From contig JAIUMU010000002.1 in assembly GCA_022565355.1 (NCBI GenBank), positions 62,001 to 126,000 of the forward strand: a stretch of DNA of 64,000 nucleotides. The letters run 5' to 3'. The notes beneath the pieces are model-generated. The model saw nothing but the letters and a program-made list of their open reading frames with translations, did no database searches and had not been told where the DNA came from. Of this stretch, positions 36,798-45,420 are shown one piece after another. This DNA comes from Idiomarina sp. (GTDB taxonomy: Bacteria > Pseudomonadota > Gammaproteobacteria > Enterobacterales > Alteromonadaceae). The translations under genes were made by a program, and so were the position numbers. The stretch's first letter is position 1, and each line of letters opens with the position of its first letter.

Positions 36798-37787
36798 ATG
36801 AAGCACTCACTAATAATTATTACATTCGGAATCATGCTCACAGCGCTTAGTATGCATAGCGCGAACGCTAGCGAACAAGAACACGCGCACAATCATCAAA
36901 GCAATGAGCGCACAACCACACCACAAAGCCAATCAGCAGCAGAAAGTGGCAACCCACTGGTAGTAAACGCTTACGATTACGCATTCGATATTCCAACGGA
37001 AGTGAAATCCGGCTGGGCCCAGGTAATCGTCAACAACCAGCGCGCCGAAGAAATACATGAAGTAACCATTGTGCGGCTGCCCGATGAAATCGATTATCAA
37101 ACCTATTTAAGTGAATTTATTGAGCCGTGGATGGAAATCTGGCAAGGCATGAAAGATGGCGATATTAGCCGCGCCAACCTATTTTCAACAGCCAGTACAA
37201 TGCTGCCCGAGTGGCAAAATGAACTCGATTATCGGCACGCCCGAGGTATTGTATCGCCAGGCAAAAACGCAGAGGCATACGCGTATCTGCCACCCGGAAC
37301 ATATTCGGTAGAGTGTTGGTTGAAAACCGAGGATGGTGGTGTGCATATCGCGCACGGCATGATCCGCGAACTCACGGTTACAGCAACAGAATCATCGCTG
37401 CAGCCGCCGAAAGAAGGCACGCGCTTACAAGTATCAAGAAACGGCATCCATATGCCCGATCCTATTACTACCGGCGAGCAAACGTTTATCGTTGAAGTGG
37501 AGCCAACCGAAACCGGTACACCGGTGCATGCGGATTTGCATCTTATTCGTTTCGATGAAAACGTAAATCCAAGTGAAATCGTGCAATGGCTCGATTGGTA
37601 CCATATCGATGGCCTTACACATCCAGCGCCAGCCATCTTTTTGGGTGGCTATAGCACCTATGGCTCAGCGCTTATCGATGATAAAGCTTACTTTACGGTA
37701 ACCATCAACGAGCCTGGCGATTATGCGTGGGTAATTCAATCAGATCCGGAAAGCCCAGTGTGGATGCCGTTTACGGTGGAGAACTAA
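36798..37787 (+). CDS. Secreted protein with two cupredoxin-like domains
   Basis: A 329-residue exported protein; the signal peptide ends at SANASEQ, followed by a His-rich linker (EQEHAHNHQ). Two beta-rich domains seem present: about 50-195 (VNAYDYAFDIPTEVKSGWAQV, PGTYSVECWLKTEDGGVHIAHGM) and about 200-329 (TGEQTFIVEVEPTET, INEPGDYAWVIQSDPESP). The first has a His in IHEVTIV and a Cys followed by His and Met near its end, in the order of type 1 copper ligands but with unusual spacing. The second lacks them. Copper binding is possible, not shown. It has its own promoter, GGAG site and, in part, palindromic operators. Confidence 0.7.
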   Translation: MKHSLIIITFGIMLTALSMHSANASEQEHAHNHQSNERTTTPQSQSAAESGNPLVVNAYDYAFDIPTEVKSGWAQVIVNNQRAEEIHEVTIVRLPDEIDYQTYLSEFIEPWMEIWQGMKDGDISRANLFSTASTMLPEWQNELDYRHARGIVSPGKNAEAYAYLPPGTYSVECWLKTEDGGVHIAHGMIRELTVTATESSLQPPKEGTRLQVSRNGIHMPDPITTGEQTFIVEVEPTETGTPVHADLHLIRFDENVNPSEIVQWLDWYHIDGLTHPAPAIFLGGYSTYGSALIDDKAYFTVTINEPGDYAWVIQSDPESPVWMPFTVEN

Positions 37788-38836
37788 ACCCCGTAAAACT
37801 CGCGGTACCAAGCCACTGTGCGGCGCATTCCTTCGGTAACGGGCGTGCTTGGGCGATAACCCATATCTTGCTCAAGCTCGCTCACATCGGCGAACGTTGC
37901 CACCACATCGCCGGGCTGAATAGGCATGAACTCTTTATTAATTGCTACGCCCGCGGCCTGCTCAACTGCTTCAATAAATTCCATCAGCTGCACGGTATCG
38001 CTGTTGCCGATGTTGTAGATTTTATAAGGTGCTGAAGAGCTCGATGGATCTGGCTGCGCGCCACTCCACTCTGCATTCGCGCTACACGGCTTCAAAATCA
38101 CCCGCACCACACCCTCTACAATGTCATCAATGTAGGTGAAATCGCGCTTCATTTTGCCGTGGTTGAATACCTTAATGGTATCGCCGTTAAATGCCGCCTT
38201 GGTGAAGATAAATGGCGCCATATCCGGGCGTCCCCAAGGGCCATACACGGTGAAAAAGCGCAGCCCAGTGCAGTGAATGCCGTATAAATGCGCGTAGGTG
38301 TGCGCCATCAACTCATTGGATTTCTTGGTGGCGGCGTACAAACTTACCGGATGGTCCACATTATGCTTTGTGGAGAACGGCATGGTTTCGTTCAAGCCAT
38401 ACACCGAGGAGCTCGAGGCGTAGCTCAAGTTCTGCACATTATTGTGCCGACACGCTTCAAGAATATTAAGGAAGCCCACCACGTTGGCATCAATGTAGGC
38501 GCGCGGATTTTCTAACGAATAGCGCACGCCAGCCTGGGCGGCTAGGTTGCACACCGCATCAAACTGCTCAGTTTTGAACAGCTGATTAATTTCCGCAGTA
38601 TCTTCTAGCTTCAGTTGCACAAAACGGTACGCAGGGTAAGTACTTGATTGCACAAGGTTTCCGTAAGTTACATCAGCACGAGCGATGCCCGTTTCTTGCA
38701 AACGACCGAATTTGAGATTCACATCATAATAATCGTTAATGCTATCGAGGCCGACAACTTCGTGGCCCATCTCGAGCAATTTCACCGCGGTGTAAAAGCC
38801 GATAAATCCGGCGGTGCCGGTAACAAGAATCTTCAT
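37784..38836 (-). CDS. NAD-dependent sugar epimerase, UDP-glucuronate 4-epimerase type
   Basis: Short-chain (extended SDR) enzyme. The NAD motif is GTAGFIGFYTA, the active site SSSSVYGLN and YAATKKSNELMAH (Tyr, Lys). The sequence around RFFTVYGPWGRPDMAPFIF is typical of UDP-GlcA 4-epimerases, which make UDP-GalA for surface polysaccharides. The 350 residues are slightly longer than usual because of an insert near residue 255 (NAEWSGAQPDPSSSSAP). It overlaps the 3' end of the convergent cupredoxin-like gene by a few bases. The polysaccharide genes start 3 kb away. Confidence 0.9.
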   Translation of the reverse strand: MKILVTGTAGFIGFYTAVKLLEMGHEVVGLDSINDYYDVNLKFGRLQETGIARADVTYGNLVQSSTYPAYRFVQLKLEDTAEINQLFKTEQFDAVCNLAAQAGVRYSLENPRAYIDANVVGFLNILEACRHNNVQNLSYASSSSVYGLNETMPFSTKHNVDHPVSLYAATKKSNELMAHTYAHLYGIHCTGLRFFTVYGPWGRPDMAPFIFTKAAFNGDTIKVFNHGKMKRDFTYIDDIVEGVVRVILKPCSANAEWSGAQPDPSSSSAPYKIYNIGNSDTVQLMEFIEAVEQAAGVAINKEFMPIQPGDVVATFADVSELEQDMGYRPSTPVTEGMRRTVAWYREFYGV

Positions 38837-38881
38837 GGATTGCTTCCGTACAATAATTTCGGTTGTGGAAAAATAAGTAGG

Positions 38882-39391
38882 CTACTTTACCATAATTACC
38901 GCGTTTTCACGCGCTTCACCCGCGCTTTTTGGCGGATAATAGTCTTTGCGGCGGCCTGCTTCACTGAAGCCCGTAGCTTTATACAGGCCGATGGCCTGTT
39001 CGTTACTTTCCCGAACTTCAAGATAAATGCGCCATTGCTGCTCACCGTTGTTATCGCTGGCGTATGAAATCACGTCATCGAGCAGGATTTTTCCATAGCC
39101 GTGGCCACGAAAATCCGGATGCACAGCAATATTCATTAGCGTGAGTTCATCCAGCACTTGGTGCACCACAGTAAAACCAATCAGCCGCGAGTTCGTGTGC
39201 TCACCATCGTTGGTAAGCTGATAAAGCCCCACCACGCGATAATTCGGCGCAAAGGAAAGGTTGAACATTTGCGCGCTCCACGGCGCGGCATGAGCAAGCT
39301 TCTCAATTTGCATCACGTCAGGCGTGAGCTGCACAAGGTTAGCGAGCATTAACTTCGGGGAGTTGTTGGTATTCATAGCTTCGGTATTCAT
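38882..39391 (-). CDS. rimI: Ribosomal protein S18-alanine N-acetyltransferase
   Basis: GNAT enzyme that acetylates the N terminus of S18. I start at 39391, where ATGA joins it to the holD stop, as in the holD-rimI pair of E. coli. The acetyl-CoA loop is PDFRGHGYGKILLDDV, with NIAVHPDF before it and LEVRESNEQAIGLYKATGF after it, which are RimI marks. The N terminus is extended by about 15 residues relative to E. coli RimI. Confidence 0.9.
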   Translation of the reverse strand: MNTEAMNTNNSPKLMLANLVQLTPDVMQIEKLAHAAPWSAQMFNLSFAPNYRVVGLYQLTNDGEHTNSRLIGFTVVHQVLDELTLMNIAVHPDFRGHGYGKILLDDVISYASDNNGEQQWRIYLEVRESNEQAIGLYKATGFSEAGRRKDYYPPKSAGEARENAVIMVK

Positions 39392-39801
39392 GAGCTGAGC
39401 GCCGGTTTTAGTTGATTCCAAAGCTCACGCTTTTGCTCGGGCGTAAGCTGGTTCTGCGCAAATGCATCGCACGCAATCGGCGTTATCGCCTCCGGCGCAT
39501 GAGAAACCTGCACCGGGTTACCACCAATAAATAACGCCAAATCCTGCAACCAAGAAAACCCCGCCGCCGGCAGCAGCTCCGAGAACTGCAAGTACCATGG
39601 CCCGAGCCTGTAAAGAATGGGGTCAGTGAGCACGGTGTCTGGCACCGATAGATCGGGGTCAGTGAGAGGGGTGTCAGTGACGTTTACCTCTGCCTCCTGA
39701 AAGGCCGGGGTTGCGTCATCGACCTTTACTTGGGTGCCAGTAAATTCATATATCGGCATCCCGAGAGCTTCCATACAATCGCGTTGTTGCTTAGTCCACA
39801 T
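39388..39801 (-). CDS. holD: DNA polymerase III psi subunit with REP-derived in-frame segment
   Basis: Psi subunit, which links the clamp loader to chi and SSB. The call rests on position before rimI with ATGA overlap, on size, and on the N-terminal TKQQRDCMEALGMPIYEF, which has the tone of HolD. Residues about 39-66 (VNVTDTPLTDP ... DTVLTDPILY) are encoded by two REP palindromes at 39619-39681 and flank, so about a quarter of the protein is repeat-derived. The rest (WLQDLALFIGGNPVQV, LTPEQKRELWNQLKP) still looks like psi. Start ATG at 39801. Confidence 0.78.
   Translation of the reverse strand: MWTKQQRDCMEALGMPIYEFTGTQVKVDDATPAFQEAEVNVTDTPLTDPDLSVPDTVLTDPILYRLGPWYLQFSELLPAAGFSWLQDLALFIGGNPVQVSHAPEAITPIACDAFAQNQLTPEQKRELWNQLKPALSS
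39619..39681. repeat. Two REP palindromes inside holD
   Basis: Palindrome 39619-39646 (GGGGTCAGTGAGCACGGTGT then CTGGCACC) and half-palindrome 39655-39681 (GGGGTCAGTGAGAGGGGTGT then CAGTGAC). The following ACCTCTGCCTCCTGAAAG matches the spacer of the blocks at 29996 and 34734. All are translated in frame on the minus strand. Confidence 0.85.
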
Positions 39802-39871
39802 CACTGCGCCCCTTTAAACATCTATATATTGAATGGTAAACCTCTTTTCCCTTGGGTGCAAAGTATAGAAT

Positions 39872-39935
39872 GGGTCAGTGACGCCCGTCTCTGACCCCAT
39901 TCTATTCGGGGACGGTGATCTTGCTCACTGACCCC
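39872..39935. repeat. REP pair at the 3' side of the RAYT gene
   Basis: Palindromes 39872-39899 (GGGTCAGTGACGCC ... CTGACCCC) and 39908-39935 (GGGGACGGTGATCTTGCTCA then CTGACCCC) lie between holD and the end of the RAYT gene. They are the copies closest to the transposase on this side. Confidence 0.85.
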
Positions 39936-39957
39936 ACTCTACTCCAGAGCACCCAAT

Positions 39958-40656
39958 CTACTCCATGCGCACCACCCCCTCCTTCGGCCCACCCCCCTGC
40001 GGCGAATAGCGAATACCAGTTTTCTCAAACAACTTCTGCTTAAATTCGGCGCTACCAAGCGCACCATTCGAAGCCGTCGCCGCCCGAATCTCGTCAATAA
40101 ACTCTTGCGAGCAGTTATCTAAGAACAGATTACGATAAGCTCGTCTGCGCTCATCTTCCGTCGCACCCAACGCCAGATAATCTTTATGCGGTGAGCACAC
40201 ACTCGATTCCACACCCAACGCATTCGTACCATAACTGGACCAATGATAATCGGCTGGCTTCTTCACCATGTAAGCATTCACCGGGTTCAGCTCAATATAG
40301 CGATGCACATTCAAAGAATGCAGCTCGTCTTCCACCATCGCCGAATAAAACCGCCCCTCCCAGAGCGTTCCGGTACGTTGATAGCGCCGATTAAAATACC
40401 GCGCATAGCGGCTACTCAGTCGCTGCATGAACTTGGAAAGGCTATATTTCTCACTTCCCGTGCAATACAGGTGAATATGATTCGTCATCAACACCCAAGC
40501 ATGCACCTTGATATCCAGCTCAATCGCATACTCAATCATGTATTTCGCGTAGGTCGCAAAATCCTGCTGACATCGATAACAGTTCTGACGATTATTCCCC
40601 CGCTGCACCACATGCGCACCGATTCCTGGTACATATCCTCGATTTCGTCTTGGCAT
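39958..40656 (-). CDS. REP-associated tyrosine transposase (RAYT, Y1/HUH)
   Basis: Single-strand endonuclease of the Y1 transposase superfamily, the group linked with REP palindromes. The HUH motif is MTNHIHLY (His60, His62). The Tyr helix follows at SRYARYFNRRYQRTGTLWEGRF, quoted by its ends SRYARYFNRR and TGTLWEGRF, which is a family signature. The start PRRNRGYVPGIGAHVVQRGNN and the RYIELNPV block also match. The 232 residues look intact. The gene is flanked by palindromes at 39872-39935 and 40698-40712 carrying the same GGGGTCAGT signature as the copies scattered across 25-40 kb, so it is the likely enzyme that moved them. Confidence 0.93.
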   Translation of the reverse strand: MPRRNRGYVPGIGAHVVQRGNNRQNCYRCQQDFATYAKYMIEYAIELDIKVHAWVLMTNHIHLYCTGSEKYSLSKFMQRLSSRYARYFNRRYQRTGTLWEGRFYSAMVEDELHSLNVHRYIELNPVNAYMVKKPADYHWSSYGTNALGVESSVCSPHKDYLALGATEDERRRAYRNLFLDNCSQEFIDEIRAATASNGALGSAEFKQKLFEKTGIRYSPQGGGPKEGVVRME

Positions 40657-40697
40657 AATCCTTCCTTGGCTAGTCCAATTGTAAAAATAAGTAAAAT

Positions 40698-40712
40698 GGG
40701 GTCAGTAACCCC
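40698..40712. repeat. Short REP palindrome upstream of the RAYT gene
   Basis: GGGGTCAGTAACCCC, 42 bp upstream of the RAYT start, with AAAAT before and ATTCTG after as in the longer copies. It is a shortened form of the palindrome. Confidence 0.75.
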
Positions 40713-40779
40713 ATTCTGCGTTGCGGCAGCAACGCCGCATCGCTATACTGCCGCAATAGCTGAACACAGGAGAAGAAGC

Positions 40780-41514
40780 TTGAAACGAATCAAAGGAATA
40801 GTGGCGGGTATCGCTGCAATCGCGGTGCTGCCTGCGCTAACGGCGTGTACTGCTGCATACCGAGATGTATATGAGGTTTTCAATTACGCATTCAGCACGC
40901 TCAGCGCCGAAGATGTTACGCTCAGCCCGGAAGAAATCGCGGAATTCCCCTATTCAGGCCTTTATATTCGTCGCGGTGGCCAGCCGCAAGCCTTTATCGT
41001 TCTCGGTTATATCGATCAGCAAGGTGAATACGAGCAGCGCAGCTGGATCAGCGCCGATCGCATCACGATCGTTACTGAAGCCGGCAGAATCGTGCAAACT
41101 GTGGGGCAAACGGAAATGCTCGCAGCCGCTGAACTCGGCGAACACGATCTCATTGCCACCAGCAACCGCAGCCAAGATCCACTGCATTGCATTATCACCA
41201 ACCCCGAGCACTGCGCCCTCACCTACGAACGCGAAATCGATTACACCGATCGCAACCGCGCGCGCAGCGCCAAAGTTACGTCTACCTTTCGCATCGAAAG
41301 CGGCCCAACCACCATCTCGCTGCCCGCCGGCAACTACCAAGCCTACTACGTTATCGAAGATGGCGTATTCCAACCGTCCGGCGAATCATTCCGCAACGAA
41401 TACTGGATAGAGCCCGATGGCCACGTGCTGCGCAGCGCACAACAAATCAAGCCAAACGATGCATTAATCACCCTCGAACAGGTTAAATGGGTAGGCCGCG
41501 ATGAAGATGAATAA
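40780..41514 (+). CDS. YjbF/GfcB family lipoprotein
   Basis: Outer-membrane lipoprotein of group-4 capsule/exopolysaccharide secretion. I start at TTG 40780 with AGGAGAAG upstream, giving LKRIKG and a lipobox LTAC followed by TAAY; an open frame continues upstream but only as the antisense of the RAYT gene. The mature part matches YjbF (FSTLSAEDVTLSPEEIAEFPYS is its start, quoted as VTLSPEEIAEFPYS; GRIVQTVGQTEML, YWIEPDGHVLRSAQQI). It overlaps the next gene by 14 nt. Its neighbours are YjbG/H- and YjbE-like genes, in support of the call. Confidence 0.88.
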   Translation: MKRIKGIVAGIAAIAVLPALTACTAAYRDVYEVFNYAFSTLSAEDVTLSPEEIAEFPYSGLYIRRGGQPQAFIVLGYIDQQGEYEQRSWISADRITIVTEAGRIVQTVGQTEMLAAAELGEHDLIATSNRSQDPLHCIITNPEHCALTYEREIDYTDRNRARSAKVTSTFRIESGPTTISLPAGNYQAYYVIEDGVFQPSGESFRNEYWIEPDGHVLRSAQQIKPNDALITLEQVKWVGRDEDE

Positions 41515-44500
41515 CATGAACCCGAAAAATAATATCATGCGCAACAAATTCAAAATGTTACCGGCCCCATTGAGCTTAGCTATTGCCCTAGCTCTGGCGC
41601 CCAATGCCGCAACAGCCCAACCGGCCGCTCAAACGAACGCCCAAGCAGCCGCCCAAGCAAGCCCAACCGCAGCCCAAGCCGCAACAGCCGCCCAAGCAGC
41701 AACACAAGCGCAAACCCAAGCACAACAACAAATCACTATCGAAATCGGCGAGCCCGCGCGCCTGTCTGCGCTCTTAGAATACGCACTCAACGAACTCAAA
41801 CAGCACAGCAGCCACGATATCTACTGGCCCGCGTCGCGCCTTATCATGCACAGCCGCGATGCCGAAATTGAAGCCCAGCGCGCCGAAGTCCAACAACAGC
41901 TTGAGCGCATCGGCACCCGTTACCCAGAATTCGCAGCCACCCTAAGCCAGCAAGTAAGCAGCTGGCAGCTCGGCGCGCAACCTTATGGCGCCCTTAACCT
42001 GTACAAAGCGCGGCAAAACATTGATCACAATCCATTACTGCCCGCCGGCAACTACACCATTATTCTGCCCGCGCGCCCAGAGCACATTCACGTATATGGC
42101 CTTACCGCCAACAGCGGCCCACAGCCATTTGTAGCGGGCCAAACCGCCCGCGGCTTTATGCTCAGCCAGCACAACCAACTACTCGAAACGCACAACCCAG
42201 AGCATGTGTATCTACAGCGCAACGAAACCAGCGCCAAGCTGCCGTGGGGCACCCACAACGCCGGCGGACAACAGTTACAACCGGGCGATATTCTGTTCAT
42301 TGGTCCACGCCAGGCCTCGGCTTTTGGTTTGCTGCCAATCGGCAAGCTCGCCGATGCCATTCAACACGAAGAGGCCGAAGCACTTGAGGCCAATTTGCAA
42401 GCGCTGCTGCGTCATATAACGCCGCAGCAGCCCGCAGAACCAGAACAAACACCAGAACAAACACAACCAGCCCCAGCCTGGCGCCACCTTCTGCGCCCGC
42501 ACCAGTTGCATACCAGCAACAGCTGGGAGAGCCAAAACGCTAGCAGCCTCGCGCCGTATCACACCGAGCACACAAGAAGGCTAACCTACAATAATTATGG
42601 CCACTTCGGCCTTATCCAAATGCCCAGCGCCCGCCACGCACCAGCCGGCGCGTTCAATATCAGCTACAACGATATGAACGAATATTACCGCTACACGGCG
42701 TCTATTCAAATGTACGATTGGCTGCAAGCCAGCGCCTTTTACCTGCGCTTGCCCAACCGCTTATATAGCCGCGATCCAAATTTCTCGGGTGATACCATCT
42801 ACACCGATAAAGGCTTCGATGTTAAATTCCGCCTACTGAAAGAAAGTACTTACCTGCCAGAAGTATCGGTTGGCTTAGTAGATATGGCCGGCACCGGCCT
42901 GCTCAGTAGTGAATACGTGGCCGCCAGCAAGGCCTTCGGCCCCCTCGATTTCACCCTAGGTATTGGCTTTGGCCGCATGGGCACAGCTGATAACCTAAAA
43001 AATCCATTCTGCCATATCGCCAGCACTGCCTGCGATCGTCCAAGAGGTTTCAGCGGCCGCGGCGGTAAGTTCGAAGTAGGCCAATGGTTCCGTGGTGATG
43101 CCGCGCTATTTGCTGGGGTGGAATACCAAACCCCAATCGATCGCTTGCGCCTAAAGCTTGAATACGAAAGTAACGATTACTCCCAAGATCGCGCCGGTGT
43201 CCGGATTAATCCGAAAACCAGTGTAAACGTGGGTGCCACTTGGAAATTGAATAACACCGTAGATTTATCGCTGAATTTCGAGCGCGGTGATGTGCTTACG
43301 TTGGGTTTTAATATTCGCCCCAATTTTAACCGCATGAGCCAAATAGAACTCATGCCAAACCGCCCCGCAGCAGTGCTGGCCGATCAAGGCGAACAGCCAC
43401 GGGCTACCGATATTAATGAAGTAAACTGGGATCGCGTTGGCCGCCGTGTGCGCACTCAACGGGCTTATGTGTATGAAGAGTTCTATATCAGTGCCGCGCA
43501 AGAGCCAACCCAAAGCGAAGTACAAACAAGCACAGGCACGGAAAAGCAACGCTCGGAAGCCTACCGCTTAACGCTCTACACACACCCATGGCGGTTAAGA
43601 AAGCCAGAAGATAGGCTCGATCGCGCCACCCGGGCATTGCTGGCAGAAATTCCTACCAGCATCACCGAAATCGAAATTGTAGAGCAAACATCGCGGCAGC
43701 CACTGGTGGCCTATGAAATTGATGCCAATGCCTATCGCTTGCGCATTGCCAATGCCGATCCAGATGTGCCGCCAAGCGAAGCATGGCAGCATATTCGCCG
43801 TATCGAGCCTACTCCACGCCCAACTGAACCCAGCATGGCCGTGTACACCCTTGGAGCGCCTCAGCTTACCGCCGAAACGACAGAAACAACTGAAGGCGAA
43901 AGCTTCCAGGCCGATCGCTGGTTGCAATACCATGGCGATTCGCTCGGCAAACCAAGTTGGGGTATTAAGCCAAGCCTACGCCAAGGTTACGGCTCGCCAG
44001 AAACCTTTATGTTTTATCAGCTCATGCTAACCCCGTTTAGTACTTGGCAGCTCGATCGCAATTGGCAGCTTCATGGCAGCTTAGGTATCAACGTTCTGAA
44101 CAACTACGATAAGTTTAATTTTACCGTAGATAGCCATCAAAGCGATGTACCACGGGTGCGTACCTTCACGCGCGAGTATGTGCAGAACGATGTGTGGGTG
44201 AATCGCTTACAAGCTAGCTATTACAAAGCTCTCAATCCAGCCTGGCATGTAAATGCTTATGCCGGCTATCTTGAGCAAATGTTTGCCGGCGTGGGCGGCG
44301 AAGTGTTATATCGCCCACTCGATAGTGCCTTCGCCTATGGTCTTGATATCAATCGCGTGCGGCAACGAGATTTCGATGGCGCTTTTGGTATGCGCGATTA
44401 TGAAGTAACCACAGGATTTGCCTCAGTGTATTACGATATGGAACAGCATGTACCCTGGCTAAAAGGTGGCTTACTCACTGCCAAGTTTGGTCAGTTCTTG

Positions 44501-44788
44501 GCAGGCGATAAAGGCGTGCACCTTAGCTATCAGCGCAGATTCGATAGTGGTATTGTGCTGGGCGCATTCGCTGCGTTTACGGATATGTCTACCGCCGAAT
44601 TTGGCGAAGGTTCATTTAATAAAGGCTTCTTTATTAGCATGCCATTCGATTTGTTTACCGTAAGCCCCTCACGCGGCCGCTTAAACTTCGGTTGGACCCC
44701 ACTAACGCGGGATGGCGGGCAGCAATTAGAATTGAACCGCAGCTTATGGATGCTTACCGATGAGCGTTCGCCCTTTATTCATAAATAA
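41501..44788 (+). CDS. GfcC (YjbG)-GfcD (YjbH) fusion, outer-membrane polysaccharide secretion protein
   Basis: A 1095-residue exported protein. A signal peptide (to NAATAQP) is followed by an Ala/Gln-rich linker to about residue 75. Residues ~80-310 resemble periplasmic GfcC/YjbG (LPAGNYTIILPARPEHIHVYG, GGQQLQPGDILFIGPR). From about 340 on it is YjbH/GfcD, the outer-membrane beta-barrel lipoprotein-like partner: YNNYGHFGLIQMPSAR, YSRDPNFSGDTIYTDKGFDVKF, LDLSLNFERGDVLTLGFN. In E. coli these are two genes; here a Gln/Pro/Glu-rich hinge (PAEPEQTPEQTQPAPAW) joins them. Met3 or Met6 could also be the start. It follows yjbF with overlap. Confidence 0.87.
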   Translation: MKMNNMNPKNNIMRNKFKMLPAPLSLAIALALAPNAATAQPAAQTNAQAAAQASPTAAQAATAAQAATQAQTQAQQQITIEIGEPARLSALLEYALNELKQHSSHDIYWPASRLIMHSRDAEIEAQRAEVQQQLERIGTRYPEFAATLSQQVSSWQLGAQPYGALNLYKARQNIDHNPLLPAGNYTIILPARPEHIHVYGLTANSGPQPFVAGQTARGFMLSQHNQLLETHNPEHVYLQRNETSAKLPWGTHNAGGQQLQPGDILFIGPRQASAFGLLPIGKLADAIQHEEAEALEANLQALLRHITPQQPAEPEQTPEQTQPAPAWRHLLRPHQLHTSNSWESQNASSLAPYHTEHTRRLTYNNYGHFGLIQMPSARHAPAGAFNISYNDMNEYYRYTASIQMYDWLQASAFYLRLPNRLYSRDPNFSGDTIYTDKGFDVKFRLLKESTYLPEVSVGLVDMAGTGLLSSEYVAASKAFGPLDFTLGIGFGRMGTADNLKNPFCHIASTACDRPRGFSGRGGKFEVGQWFRGDAALFAGVEYQTPIDRLRLKLEYESNDYSQDRAGVRINPKTSVNVGATWKLNNTVDLSLNFERGDVLTLGFNIRPNFNRMSQIELMPNRPAAVLADQGEQPRATDINEVNWDRVGRRVRTQRAYVYEEFYISAAQEPTQSEVQTSTGTEKQRSEAYRLTLYTHPWRLRKPEDRLDRATRALLAEIPTSITEIEIVEQTSRQPLVAYEIDANAYRLRIANADPDVPPSEAWQHIRRIEPTPRPTEPSMAVYTLGAPQLTAETTETTEGESFQADRWLQYHGDSLGKPSWGIKPSLRQGYGSPETFMFYQLMLTPFSTWQLDRNWQLHGSLGINVLNNYDKFNFTVDSHQSDVPRVRTFTREYVQNDVWVNRLQASYYKALNPAWHVNAYAGYLEQMFAGVGGEVLYRPLDSAFAYGLDINRVRQRDFDGAFGMRDYEVTTGFASVYYDMEQHVPWLKGGLLTAKFGQFLAGDKGVHLSYQRRFDSGIVLGAFAAFTDMSTAEFGEGSFNKGFFISMPFDLFTVSPSRGRLNFGWTPLTRDGGQQLELNRSLWMLTDERSPFIHK

Positions 44789-44872
44789 GCCGCAGGCGCT
44801 CGCACAAATTAAGCCGCGAGCGCTTGCACAAGTAAGCCGAAAGCGCTCATAAACGAGCCGCAAGTGTACAAA
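44783..44872 (+). repeat. Degenerate tandem repeats after the YjbG/H fusion gene
   Basis: Three to four units of about 22-25 nt, each close to TAAGCCGCGAGCGCTCGCAC, run from the stop codon of the fusion gene onward. The TAA of the first unit is the stop. They precede a terminator and have no reading frame of interest. Confidence 0.6.
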
Positions 44873-44884
44873 AAGCAAACATGT

Positions 44885-44923
44885 AAAGGCCCTGTAAATA
44901 TCCTGTGTTACAGGGCCTTTTCC
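44885..44923 (+). terminator. Rho-independent terminator between YjbG/H fusion and YjbE-like genes
   Basis: 13-bp perfect stem AAAGGCCCTGTAA / TTACAGGGCCTTT with a 10-nt loop and trailing T. It implies the YjbE-like gene has its own promoter in 44924-45018. Confidence 0.88.
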
Positions 44924-45018
44924 ACAAATATACCTTGCAATTATCGCCAGATCTGTAATGATAGGCATTGTCTGTTATTTAATAGACAGAACAAATTTGA
45001 AGAGAAGGACGTTCTTAT

Positions 45019-45357
45019 ATGAAAAACACTGCTATAGCATTATTATCAGCGTTAATGCTCTCTGCTGCCCCGGCCATGGCACAGGGAACCGCTAACACTA
45101 ACGCATCGCAAAGCGCAGGCGGCACACTAGGTTCACTTGGTGGCATCGCATCTATTGCATCTGTTGTTGCTTTAGCGGTAGTTGTAGGTGATTCGAGCGA
45201 AGATCCGTTCGATAACATCGAGTGCTTCGATGGTGATGATTGTTCTGAAGAGCCACCAGAAACAACTCCACCAGAAACTACTCCGCCGGAAACTACTCCG
45301 CCAACAACTACTCCTACTACAGTAACTGTAGGCACTACTACTACCACTACTAACTAA
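45019..45357 (+). CDS. YjbE/GfcA-like Thr-rich secreted protein
   Basis: A 112-residue exported protein: signal peptide to AMAQG, a small hydrophobic Gly/Ala/Val segment (GGIASIASVVALAVVVG), an acidic patch with two Cys (ECFDGDDC), and a Pro/Thr tail made of PPETT repeats ending in poly-Thr. This layout matches GfcA/YjbE, a small Thr-rich protein of the same exopolysaccharide operons. The tail is encoded by 15-nt tandem repeats. In E. coli it is the first gene of the operon; here it is last and separately terminated. Confidence 0.75.
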   Translation: MKNTAIALLSALMLSAAPAMAQGTANTNASQSAGGTLGSLGGIASIASVVALAVVVGDSSEDPFDNIECFDGDDCSEEPPETTPPETTPPETTPPTTTPTTVTVGTTTTTTN

Positions 45358-45420
45358 GATTAGTTTTGGCAGTAATTCCCGGAGCAATTTGGGAGTTAGT
45401 GAAAATTGGCAAAATCAAAA

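Noticed and set aside
40243..40779. A plus-strand open frame upstream of the YjbF-like start
   Set aside because: It is the antisense of the RAYT gene. The lipoprotein signal and AGGAGAAG site fix the start at TTG 40780.
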